Positions 39,320 to 51,000 of a stretch of DNA of 64,000 nucleotides are shown one piece after another. The notes beneath the pieces were generated by a model. The model was not told the origin of the DNA and searched no databases. It worked only from the letters and a program-made list of their open reading frames with translations. Every line of letters begins with the position of its first letter. The first letter of the stretch is position 1. Position numbers and translations under genes: made by a program. Source of the DNA: Pelecanus crispus (taxonomy: Eukaryota > Chordata > Aves > Pelecaniformes > Pelecanidae); NCBI RefSeq assembly GCF_030463565.1, contig NC_134660.1:2493501-2557500 (forward strand). Reading direction: 5' to 3'.

Positions 39320-42087
39320 GAGTCTGGGCTATCTGTCTGTCCTGCTGTCTCCTGCATGTGCGGGGGGGGGTGAGGGGGTGAGGACACTGCACGGCCGGGG
39401 CATGGGGACACGGTGACAGAGAGATGAGACATGGGGGGAAGGGGCTCGTTTCCACTGTGGTCGCTGGCTCAGCAGCATCCAACCCGGGTGAAAACCAGCA
39501 CCGCCGGCCCTCCTGCCCCTGCAATGTGGCACAAGCTCCCCGAGGGCCGGGCAGCACCTGCGGGGTGGCTGGGCGCGGCTTCCCCGGGGGCGGCAGCTTC
39601 CTCCCGCACCCAGCAGCATCGCTTGGGCAAGAGCCGGTTCCTAGAAAGCGCCGGAGCCCGCACACACCAGCAGCGCCGAGCCGAGGGCGGCAGCCTGGGG
39701 CCACAGCGAGCTGTCTTGGCGTGGGTACCGGCACCACACCGGGGGACAGGACTTTTAGCAGGGAGAAAGGCAAGGTGGATGGACAAACGGATATGCCCGA
39801 GTGAAGCTGGCAGAGCCAGGAGAGCTAGGCATCTCCCCCTGTCCCGGCAAACTCGCGCAGCCATCCCCAGCCAGCCCACGGCCTCGCCCCGCACCCCCAT
39901 GGCTGTTTGGCCACCGCAGGCTGTCCCTGTGCTCCCGGGCTTGCGCCAGTCCCGCTTCCTCCCACCGGTCCCATGCTCGCGTCCCGTGACCGCTGGCATC
40001 CCCGCACCACGCTCAGCCCGGCCACGGCAGAGACGGAGCCGAGCTCTGGTGGATGCTGGGGGGGGTCCCCGTTCCTGCCTTCCCCCAATTTCCCAGCCCG
40101 GCACGGGGCCAGAGCCCCACTGCCACCCACCGCCCCATCCCGGACCATCGCCACCATCCCAACGTGGGGAAGCCACTGCCACCCGGGCTTATTTGGGCAC
40201 ACACCCTGCGTGCAGCAGCTCTCGGGAGAGCAACTGGCAAGAGCCATTGCTCCTTCCTCCCCCGGCTTATCAGCACTTACAGGAAATCCCTTCTCGCGCT
40301 CCAGCCCTTTCCTGGAAGGTGAAGTGCCGGGCACCAACGGCGAGCGCAGGGCTGCCGCTGGCAAATATTGACAGAGTTGAGAAGGCCAAGAGCGCCAGGT
40401 CCTGCTCTTTGCTCTGCGCTAACGGTAAAGAGCCGCCCCTGGGCGAGCAGGCGCTGCCACGGGCCCGGGGCAGGGGTGCCTGGGCCGGTCAGTGCCAGCT
40501 CAGCGCCGGACTCGTGCCCAAGTCAGGCCCGGCGAGGAGCAGCACTGGCCGCGGCACAGCGGGAGCACCGGGCTCTGTGGCAGGGGCAGCCCTCGCCCCC
40601 CACCCTGCGTCCCGCCCCGGTGCATGCGGCAGCTCCGCTCGCCGCTCCACCCAGCCCCGCGGCCCGCTCGCTGTCTGCCCTCACGCCAGGGGCCGGTGCG
40701 TGCCAGCCTGCTGCCAGCTTGGGGACGCACTCACGGCAGGCAGCAGGGACAGGATGCTTGGGTGCGAGATGGCCGAGGACAAACTGCTCTCTGGGCCCCT
40801 GGACGAGCAGCCGCAGCCACCCCGAGCACAGCAAGGCTCCTCCGCCGACCGCGTCAGGGTTTCTCCCTCCAGCAAAGCCCACGAGCAGCCAAGAGCTGAG
40901 CTCATCCCAAGGAGCAGGCGGGGGTCAGGCAGGCCCCGAGTCAGCCTCCGGCTGCTTTTTCCACAGCCAGCATTGACCCAAACCCTGCGACACCGCTCCG
41001 GGGCCTCCCTGCGACACCTCTCCCTCAGCACCACCAAAGCACTCGCTTTGGAGCCCCCAAAACAGGGGCTGTGAGCCCTGCTAATGCCGAGGGGGGTAGG
41101 AGGCACAGCCCAGCCCCGGGGACAGGGCAGGGAGCGGGCTCCGAGCCAGGGCACCCCGAGGGGAAGGCTGGTGCCTGGCTACCCCAGGCACCGCTTCCCC
41201 CTTTCTCGTGAGTCAAGCAGAAAACATAAATGAAAGCATAGGCAAAGGCAAAGGCGCCCCAGCCCTGCCACCCCCTCAGGGTCGGGGTTTCGTGACAGTT
41301 ACAGGTGGATTCACCACCAAAGCAGCTGACTGGGTGCCGGGACAGCCCCACGGGGACGCCTCTCCCAGCACAAGACCGGCGCGGTGCTGGCGAGGCCACG
41401 GTTACTCAGTGGCCGCTGGGTGCCATGCTCACAGCTGGAGACGCGGGGTGAACTCATGCTCACGTGGAGGAATTTCCAACAAGAATTGGAGGAATTTCCA
41501 ACAAGAATTTGCTTGCAGCTTACAGCACGGCAGGAAAGCATCTGCGCTCCACCCAGCCACACATCTGTGGCTGGCCGGCCGCAGGCACCCGCTCCCCAAA
41601 GGGAGCATCACGGGCAGCCCACCGCCCTCACGCACTTCTCCGGGGTGAGGGCAGCGGGGTTAGGGACAGAGCGCGTGATTTCCCTCCCCTGCCCAGCACA
41701 GGTCTTGGCCACTTACTCTCCCCTCACCCCCAGCATTCAGTTCCCCCTGAGATGAGGGTTTTGGGGAGCCCCAGGGCCCTGAGCTGCAGTCAGGAACCCA
41801 AACAGAAACAAAGCAAAGCCTGGTTTTACAAAAGGACTGAATTAATTATAGAAAAAAAGCAGGGGGGGTTGTCTCAGTCTCTGAAAGCCCAGCACGGGGC
41901 AGCAAGGGGAAGCCTCTGGGAGGCCGAACGCAGAGGGAAGCAGCCCCCAGGCAGGGCCAGGCTGAGCCCGCAGTGACGGAGAGGCTGTCCCAGGCATCCC
42001 AGTCCCAGCTGAGCATCCAGGCTCTCCCGGATTTCTTGATGGCTGCCCGGCAGCCCTCTCCTGCACGGCAGAAGGGAGGTGCCCCGC
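39320..42087. other. CSF3-MED24 intergenic region (convergent ends)
   Basis: Holds the 3' UTR of MED24 (minus strand) and spacer. A 547-codon frame (39431-41074, plus) and others are open only because of GC-rich composition. No exon signals or motifs support a gene. I could not identify a canonical MED24 poly(A) signal. The one notable element is a pair of kB-like sites at 41469-41499. Confidence 0.55.
41469..41499. promoter_or_regulatory. Two tandem NF-kB-like sites
   Basis: GGAATTTCC at 41469-41477 and again at 41491-41499, inside a direct repeat of about 22 bp (GGAATTTCCAACAAGAATT core). The 22-base offset puts both on the same helix face. Function is inferred only. Confidence 0.4.
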
Positions 42088-45000
42088 TCAAAGCGCAGCG
42101 ATGGCTTTGGCAGCGACACGGCGGCCCAGGGGCAGGCTGAGATCCGTGATGGCCAGGACAATTTTGGGACTGGACATGGTGGACACTTTCACCAGCTCCG
42201 AAACCTGCCCGGAGAGAGGAGAAAGACAGCTGACTCGCAACAGGGCTGGAGACAGGCGAGCTGGGCAGCAAGACTGCCCTGGACGTGCCTGCCTGTCCTG
42301 TGGGACCAGCACCCCGGAGCGCCCTGCGACCAGGGAGAATGTCACGGCCGCGGGACTCACCATGGTGAAGGGCATGAACTGGAGGATGCTGCCGCGGCTG
42401 CCCTGCTCCAGGCAGTCCACGCACTCCTCCATGAACCACTGGACGAACTGGGTGTGGGTGCCGGCCATCTTGGCCCCCAGGATGGAAGAGATTAGCAGGA
42501 AGAGGTTTGCTGCGGAGATGGGGAAATATCAAAAGCCAGGCCAGTTCAGGGAGGCTGGGGGGTGGCCCAAGCCTCCCGCACAGGGGACAGGTCCCCACCA
42601 GTGGCTCGGCACGGTTGGATCCCACCCCACAGCCAGGCCTCGCCGTTGGGTACCCCCGGTGGGATGCGGCCCCGTTACCTAGCACCCTGTTCAGCGGGTC
42701 CCTCATGCTGACGGTGTGAAGCTGGGAGGCGGACAGCGAGCTGCTCATCGAGCGATCTGTTGGGGAGGAGAACAAGCGTCGGCCTGGGGGCAGGCTGGAC
42801 GGCCTCTTGGCCCCCTCGGCTGTGCCAACGTGCCCACCTTGGCCAGCTCCGGCCGTTCGAACTCGCCCCATCCTTGGGCTCCAGGAGGGGCTTTGCCATG
42901 AGCTACCTCATGGAGTGGGAGAGGTTTGGACCATGGTCCTTGATGCCCTCCGCGCCCAAACGAGCGCAGTCTTTGCCGCTCGGGCACGCCAGAGACGCGC
43001 AGCAGGCAGACAGTCTCTGCCTTGGTCACCATCCCTCTTTGCCGGGGCATGAGCAGCCCTGGCAGGCAGCGTGGGCCCACGCATGCCCCAGGCATGACAG
43101 AGTGCAGGAGCCCGGGGAGGGCTCCACACGCTGCCACCGCTGCCCTTGGGGAGTGACACTTCGCTCTTGCACAAGCCAGATTTATTCCGAGTCTGACCAA
43201 GTTTAACGACATCGCCAAAGGGCAAGCGTGAGTGAGACCGTGAGTGTGCCTCCCTTGCTGCTCCCTGTTCGGTTTTAATTGCAGCAGTGACTCGTCCCTG
43301 ACGCTTCATGAGGGCACGAGCAATGTAACGCAATGTCACGATCAGGAGAATAGCACTCTGCCAAGGCGAAGCAACGTGCATGCTACACATCCTGCGCACG
43401 CTGCTGGCAGCACAGCCGGCTGGGTGGAGCGAGCCAGATGTTCGACAGCTGCACGGCAGCACTCAAATCTCACTCTCAGGGTACAATTTAGCTACCAGAG
43501 CTGAGGCATGTCCAATGGACTAGCAGCAAATCTTGGGACAGACCAAGGGGGTTTATCTGACCCAAACTGCAAAGCACTGCTGGGTGCTCCTGCGGGAGAG
43601 GAACCGGGCCATCTCCGGTCCAACAGGATGGGAATCTCCTGGAAATGCTCTTGTGCAGACCCCATAGGACACAGCTACTGGGATCCACCTTGTGCTGCTG
43701 TGAGGATGCTCACTAAAAAAAGAAAGCCCTCCCACACTTTTCTCATGGAATCACATGAGCTACGTGGCTGCTGCAGGAAGCAGCATTTCCACATCGCTGC
43801 AGCAAACAGCCCAAAAAAAGTCCTGAATGTCACTGGAAAGAGGTGGAACTGCCTCAGAAGTTAAAAAAAGATAGTGAAATAAAGGGAAAACCCCGTATTT
43901 CAACAGTAATGAAACCAACAAAAACCACAAGTTGATGGATGCGTTGAAGACTAATAAATAAAGAGTAACTTAGGACAAGGGCATCAGGAGAAACAATGAC
44001 CAAGGCATATCCTGACTCATTGCTCAGGAGTCCAGACAATGTATGTGGGAGCCGTGACAGCACCCCACCATGGCAGGAGAGCACGGACACCCCCTCGGCA
44101 CGTCCTGCCGGAGCTGTCGCAACCCGCAGCGCAGCGCTGCGGGGACACAGAGATGTAGGGACTCATCAGCTCCGCTCGCTGCCTTGTTAAGAACAATGGA
44201 ATTTCAGGATTTAGCCACAGACATTAGGAATGTCACCTCCTGCCATTCTTGCTGCAGCACATCAGCTCTTTGGTCCCACGCAGACTGGCTGAGGGTGACA
44301 AGGTTCTAAAAAAAACCACCCTGAGCCCCTCATGTGTGACGCACTGGGTTGGGTGGCAACGTCACAGAGGGAAGGTGTAACCTCATCCCCTTTCCTAAGT
44401 TGTTCTGATCAGAGAAATAAAGACCTTGACCTTTTCTAAGTGCAAAAGCTCCAGGGTAACTCAGCAAAACACACTCGAGAGCTCTAAATCTTCACCTGGC
44501 CAGCTTGGGAAGAGAAGCGTTTTTGTGTCAATACACATTTCACGCCCAGAAACGAGCAGCGAGGCAGGACGGTGCCTTCCCCAGGAGCCGCCCTCCCGCA
44601 CTTACTGGGGCTGGAGAGGATGTTGGAATCTTCCTCGTTGGAGCTCAGCAGGCGCATCAGCTTGGAGGGCTGCGTGTCGTCCAGCGGGAACAGGCTGATG
44701 TAATCCTGGCAGGGCAGAGAAGGTTCAGCCCCACCAGCCCCTCTCTGAGGGGGGATTCTGGCCCCGCTCCCCGGGGCTGACGACCCACCCTGGGCTCTGC
44801 GCAGCCCCACGGCCCAGGACTATGATCTCCATTCATCCAGAGCATCTCAGCCTGGGCCAACCACGTACGGAGCATCTCATTACAGCCCCCCTTCCCCAGA
44901 AAAGAGAAGGGAAAACCCTGCTCTTTAAGGCCAAAGGTCCTCAGACAGCCCAGACAACCTGGGTAGGGGGTCTGGTCTCAGCTACCCACTCCTCCTGCCA

Positions 45001-47971
45001 CCATCACCTCCTGCAGACGCTGCCCGCTTTTGCACACAGAGAGCCTCCAACCAAACCCCGCTCCATGCCGGACACACCTCAATATCCTCTCGGTGCCTCT
45101 TCTTCTGCCTGGCGGACGCCTGGCCCTTGTTGTGGGATGAGTAGGAGCTCAGGGCACACCAGACGGAGAGCCTGGGGACAGAGCAGGGACACTGCGAGGT
45201 GCTGCCAGCCCACCCGGATGGCGGCACACGAGGAAGGGAAGATGGCAGAGCCCAGAGCGTGCGCCGGGACGGGACGCTGCAGGTCCCTCCTCAGCGAGAG
45301 GCAGCAGGGAACGGGGCCCAGGACACCAGCGTGTCTGCTCCTGCCGGCACTGTGCTGGGGCCAGAGCGGGAAGCAGGTGGCTGGGACCCCCGTCCCAGCA
45401 CAGAGCATCTCCGCATCTCCAAAAACAGGCCCACTTGCCCCAAAGGAGAGGGTGACCACGGATCCAGGGTCTTACTTGGCCAGGGCCTTCCCCGGCGGGT
45501 CCATGAGGGTGTGCCACTTGGAGGAGTCTGTGAGCAGGTTGGGCAAGATGTGGCCCAGCAGGGTCAGCGTCAGCTGCTGCATGTCCAGGCAGAAGATGGC
45601 ATAGAGCAGCTCCACAGCCCGCAGCGTGTGCTCCTTCCGCGTCTCCTTCAGCAGCTCCTGCGAGGCAGAGGGCAGGGCTGAGGGAGGCAGGGGCATGGCT
45701 GGGCCTGCCCCGCTCGCCTCCAGCACCCGGGGCTGTCACAGCAGCCAGCCCAGCCACAACCAGGACTCCTGGGCACGAGGAGCACGGGTTAGACCCAGCA
45801 ATCCTGGGCTCGACAACCAGCCATAGCGCTGGGGGTCACAGCCACCTCCCTCTTCCATCCCATACCTTGACCAGGTTGTTGCAGAACCAGTAGACACCCC
45901 CCATGTGCAGCAGGGTGTCGAAGATGTGGATGGAGCGGCTGTCGACCCAGCCCTTCTCCAGCACCTTTGTGAACACGCTCGTCAGCACCTCCTTGATGGG
46001 CTTCTTGGGGGGCAGCAGGTTCCAGTAGGGGATGGTGTCCATGCCTGTGGAAGGGAACTTGATCTGCGTGGCCGTCTGCTGCAGGACGTCTGCGCACATG
46101 TGCTCCAGGATGGAGCTCATGATCACCACGCTGCGGCAGAGAGAGATGGGGTCACACAGGCCCCAGGAAGCGGAAGAAAGGCAGGAGACGGCACGGCACG
46201 GGGCCTGGCGCGCCGGAGCTCACCGCTCATTGTAGAACTGCAGCGTGTTCTCGCCATACAGGGGGGTGGCCAGCTGCCGGATCATCTGCAGGGACTTCTC
46301 CCGCTCATCCAAGCCCAGCATGCGGACATGGGCCACCAGCCAGGCCACGGCGCACACCGCCATGCTGCACACCTTCCCCTTGATGTTGTCTGTGATTTTC
46401 TAGGAAAGGAGAGAAGAGCAGAGGAGGATGAGCAGAGATGTGTGGATGGACACACTTTAACTCAGCATCACCTCCCAGGGCTGCGGGCCCCGATTGCAGG
46501 GTCCAAGCCCTTCTCTCCTCCATGGGGTGACCCCGCCCCTGCCAGCCCCACTGCCACCAACGGGGCGGTTTGGGGCAGCATCAAGGGGCTGGAGCCACAT
46601 CATTTCCCCACCCAAGTCATGAAGGAGCCAGCGAGCTCCACAGCGGCTGCAGGAGCATTCAGGAGAGGACGGGGGACCCCTGCCCTGCTCAAGCCTTGGC
46701 CCCTCTTCAGGACACAGCGCAGTGTCAGTGCCCCTGCTCTGCCCCATCCTCCCGCCAGGTCCACCTGGATCGACTCAAAGGTGAGGACACCGTTCTCCCA
46801 GGCGTTGAGGATCTCCAGGATGGCGGCTGAGATGCTCAGACATGCCTCATGCCACTTCATCTGCCTGCCAGGGAAGAGAGAAGTGAGGGGCTCAGGCACT
46901 CGTTCAGAGTGGCCACGGGGCCAGGAAAGATGGGGTGGGTGCCCGCCTCCCAGTCTACCCCAGCCCGGCAGGGTGGGTGCACACACTGAGCTCTTACACC
47001 AGCTTCATCTCGGAGGAGTTGTTGAGGAGGGCGACCAGGGACTCCACCTTGGTGGAGTCGGGGCGGAAGCAGGGGTGGTCAGGGTTGAGGATCTTGCCTT
47101 CCTCGGGCATGCAGGTCAGCATCCAGGTCTCAAAGAAGGGCACCTCGCCCGCTGGGCTCGACTCCGACAGGATCACCTGGAAGGGAACCGGCACAGGGGG
47201 TCTGCTGCGCGGCCTGCATCCTGCAGGGAGCCTGCTGGGGACCCTCACCCTGGGCTGGGACCCCCGCCCTGAGCTGGGACCCCCCCCCCACCCTGGGGAG
47301 CTCATGGTCAAGGGAACAGCGCCGCCCTGTGGCCTGCACCGAGAGGCGTGCACCAGAGAGCCCCCAGTAAGGCACTGGAGAGCCCCCAGTAAGGCACCGC
47401 TCGGCCCCCAATAAGGCACTGGAGAGCCCCCAGTAAGGCACCGTTCGGCCCCCAGTAAGGCACTGGAGAGCCCCCCCAAGTAAGGCACCGCTCGGCCCCC
47501 AGTAAGGCACTGGAGAGCACCCAGTAAGGCACCGCTTGGCCCCCCAGTCCTTACTGGGGGCACTGGAGAGGGCCCCCCCCCAGTAAGGCACCGGTTTCCA
47601 GTCTGTGGCTGTGCTTTCCCCCCTCTACCAGAGGACTCCCCGGGGGACCACAGCCCATCTCAGAGCAGCTCTCCAGCGCTTCCCTCGGGGACAGGAGCAG
47701 TCCCGAGCGGCTGCAAGCGTGGCAGCGGGATCCCCGTGTCCTGCCCAGAAAGGGCCACTTGTCCCCTGCCTCCGAGCTGCGCTCAGGGTCCCCAGCACTG
47801 GGGCCGGCTGGCCCACAGCTCCGCGGGGCCGGGGCACGCAGCCCGTGGCCGGGGCACGCAGCCCAGCCGGCAGCCAGCTGGGAGGGCTCCCAGGGGGGGA
47901 CACAAGCTGGGAATCCCGCACGCCGCTTCCTCCCTTCAGCCCGCCACCACCCAAGGGACGCTATTTTTGTC

Positions 47972-48003
<32 letters not shown>

Positions 48004-51000
48004 TGCACATCTGTTCAGCAGCAGCTGGTCAGGAAAGTCGCTCTGGGCTGGGCCGGGGGATAAGATCTCATCAGAGAGCCCCGGGCACGTCCGCTCCAAG
48101 CTGCCTTCAGCCAGGACTCCCCCAGGGCCGGCTGGGCAGGCCCCCTCCTGCCTGCCTTTCACTCCCCTCTCTGCATTCCCGATGTTTCGGTATCGTTTTG
48201 CCTCCCAACACACATAGATGTCGAAACCTGGAAAATTTTCATGCAACCAAAACGCTGTTTCCTGAGCGGGGCTGCAAGTTCCTCCTCTCACAAGGGAGGG
48301 CTGATGCTCAGCCTGGCTGCATGGGCTCCCCCTGGCCAGCCAGCCCCAAACCAGAGGGGCAATGCTGGGAAAAGTCCGGTGAAATCAGAGCCAGCCCGGA
48401 GAAAGCGTGGAGTCAGCGTTCTCACCAATACCACGGTACGGTAAAGGGAGCACAACCAAAGCCCTCAGGAAGGCTGCAGCCACCCCTGCTCCATCGCCTG
48501 GCACTGACAGACCCTGCAAGGATGGATTTCTACCCGCACCAGGTGAAAGGCACCGGGTGCTTCACGCCAACGCGACGGGGAGGCCGCGGGGACGGTGGTG
48601 GTGGCCGGCTGGCCGCTAGAGGAGGCTGGCAGGCTGCGGCGCGTGGGTTGCGCTCCCAAGGTCAGAGCCCCATCCCCTCGGAGGATGCTTACCTCTGAGC
48701 CGTAGGTCTGGGCCACATGGCACAGCATGAGGAAAGAGATGTCGAAGAGCAGGGCTCGAACCGAGCCGCCTTTGGCTGAGGGAGGAGAAACAAAGACCTT
48801 GGGGATCTCCAACCTCGGCACAAGGAGGCAGACAGGAGCCCTGTGAGCTCGGGGGCCGGGACCCTGCTTCCTCCAGGCAGCTTTTCTAACCCCCCGAGTG
48901 CTTGTGTGCGAATGAGGGCTCCAGGGGATGTGCCAAGGGCCTCCCTCCAACCTATTTGCCTCCGCTCGAGCCCCCAAAGCAGCTTTGGCCTCCCGTTCGG
49001 CAGCCCCAGCCCACCCCAGGCCTCCCCCTCCCCGTGCCATGGAAGGTCAGAGCACTCAGCAAGTTTCATCACACGCAAACGCAGTCAGAGTCCTTATCTC
49101 GGGCTCTGTGCTGACACATCACCCCTTCCAGGGAGGGAGCCGGGGCAGGGCCGGCCCCGAGGGGCCCCATGGGCTGGGGAAAAGGAGCTCTTCCCCTGCA
49201 AGCAGGGAACACCCCACATTCGGGATGGACACGCATGTGCCACGCGTGAGGGCAGCATGTCCCCGGGAGCCCAGATCCCCGCTGGCGCCCAGCCACGTGC
49301 CCCTGTGCCAGGGTCACTGCCGGCAGCCCCCGGCCGTGGCCGGCACGGCACAGCTCGGCTTGCTCTGGCGCCGTGGCTCGTCCCCGTTTAATCCAGCCAG
49401 GCCCCGCAGCATCCCAGTACGTGGCAGCGGGGGGGAGCACAGCTCAAACCACCCCACACGCGGATGCGCACGCACTTACAGCCTTCTCCAGTGATGTGCT
49501 TCGTGAATTCGTTCAGCCTAGTGAATTCATTCAGCCTAGAGGAGGCAGAGAGAGCTGCGGTGAAGCATTATCATCACGTGAAATGGGCCTCTTCCCATCC
49601 CCGAGATGGGCAGGGGGCTGCCCCTGCCTGCAGACCCCTTCCTGCTCCCCATCCCCGTGCCAGCTCTGTGCCCCTCACGGAGGAGCAGGGTGGGCAGGGA
49701 TCGAAGTGGGCCCGGCTCTGCAGACACCCTCCGGCAGAGCAGCGGTGAGCTGCCTCCTCCCCCTGCTCCCCTGCAGCAAAACAGGTCCAGCAATGCTGCT
49801 TTTCCCCACACCCAGTCAGCCCAGCATTTGAGCGCATCCTCTCACCGGAGCTGGCTCTGCCCGGCTGCGTGGGGATTTCTGAGCACGGCATACAGCAGCG
49901 GCACGAACCCCCAAATGGAGTGGGCATGGCAGGGCTGTATACCCAGCCAGGCCGGTGTGGTTTGAGCTACCCCAGGCCTCCCTGCTCAAGGAAACACATC
50001 ACGCAGCCCCACGCATGCTGGTGCGTGTGCTCTAACCAGGACATGGACGTCTGGGGACCAAAGGCGCACACACAGTGAGCGCCCTGGATCTGAGGCTGTC
50101 CCAGCACTTTCAGTTTTATACCCTTAAGCCAACCCGACTTCAATTCCTTGCCCTGTTCACGCACAAGCGAAGGAGATGGGGTGCTGCGGGGTGCAGTGTC
50201 CCTGAGATCCCAGCCTTCCCCAGGGGTCTGCTGGATCCAGTGCTGCACAGGCACTGGGCCAGAGGCACATCCAGCCCTGTCCGAGGGAGAGCTTGGGGGG
50301 CTGCCCGCTCACCCCAGCCCTGCTGGTCACCAGGGACGGTGTTGTCCAGGTGGACACTCACTTGATGAACTTCCGAGCAAAGGATTTCAGCTTGCCCGTC
50401 GCTGCTGCCGCTGCCAGCAGCAAGTCCAGGCTCTTTCCAGACAGCATGTGGCCCAAGACCCCCAGCAAACCCTCAGGGGACTTGGAGTGATCCGCATCCA
50501 TGGTCTACAAAAAAAAAAAAAAAAAAATAGAGGAAAAGAGAAGTCACGGTGCATGCGTGCTACAGAGCAGGAGTAAAACTCTGACCGTGGGAGCAGAGTT
50601 GATCGGCTGCCAGAGCTGTCCCGTGAGGCCCCAGTGAGCAGGGACCTGCAGGGTTTGGGGCAGGGTGGGGACGGAGCCCTGCGTGCCCCAGACACTGCAG
50701 GGCACAGCGCCGGGGAGAGCTGCAGCGTGCCGAGACAGCACGATGGGCAGCAAAACATCCTCTCGCGCTCAGCAGCGGTGAGGCAACCAGAGTGATGCAG
50801 GGACGGGATAGTCCCCGGGGAAGATGCACTCGGGGAAGCAGCTGAGAGCAGGATGGGCAGAGCTGGCTGGGCTCAGGCTGCTGGCTCTGACAATAATGTG
50901 CTGCCTGACAGCTCCTCCGGCTTCCTGGGAAGGAGGAGGAGAGCTCCTGGTCTCCACGGCAGAGCAGCAAGGCTGGGAGTGATTCCTCCATTCCTCCACC

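Noticed and set aside
39431-41074. 547-codon open frame on the plus strand after CSF3
   Set aside because: Composition-driven; Pro/Ser/Arg/Ala-rich with no recognisable family; overlaps other open frames on both strands.
48000-48075. Possible C/D-box snoRNA in a MED24 intron (CTGATGA and CTGA boxes on the minus strand); human MED24 hosts SNORD124
   Set aside because: The C-box first base is off consensus, no terminal stem was found, and I could not match a guide sequence.
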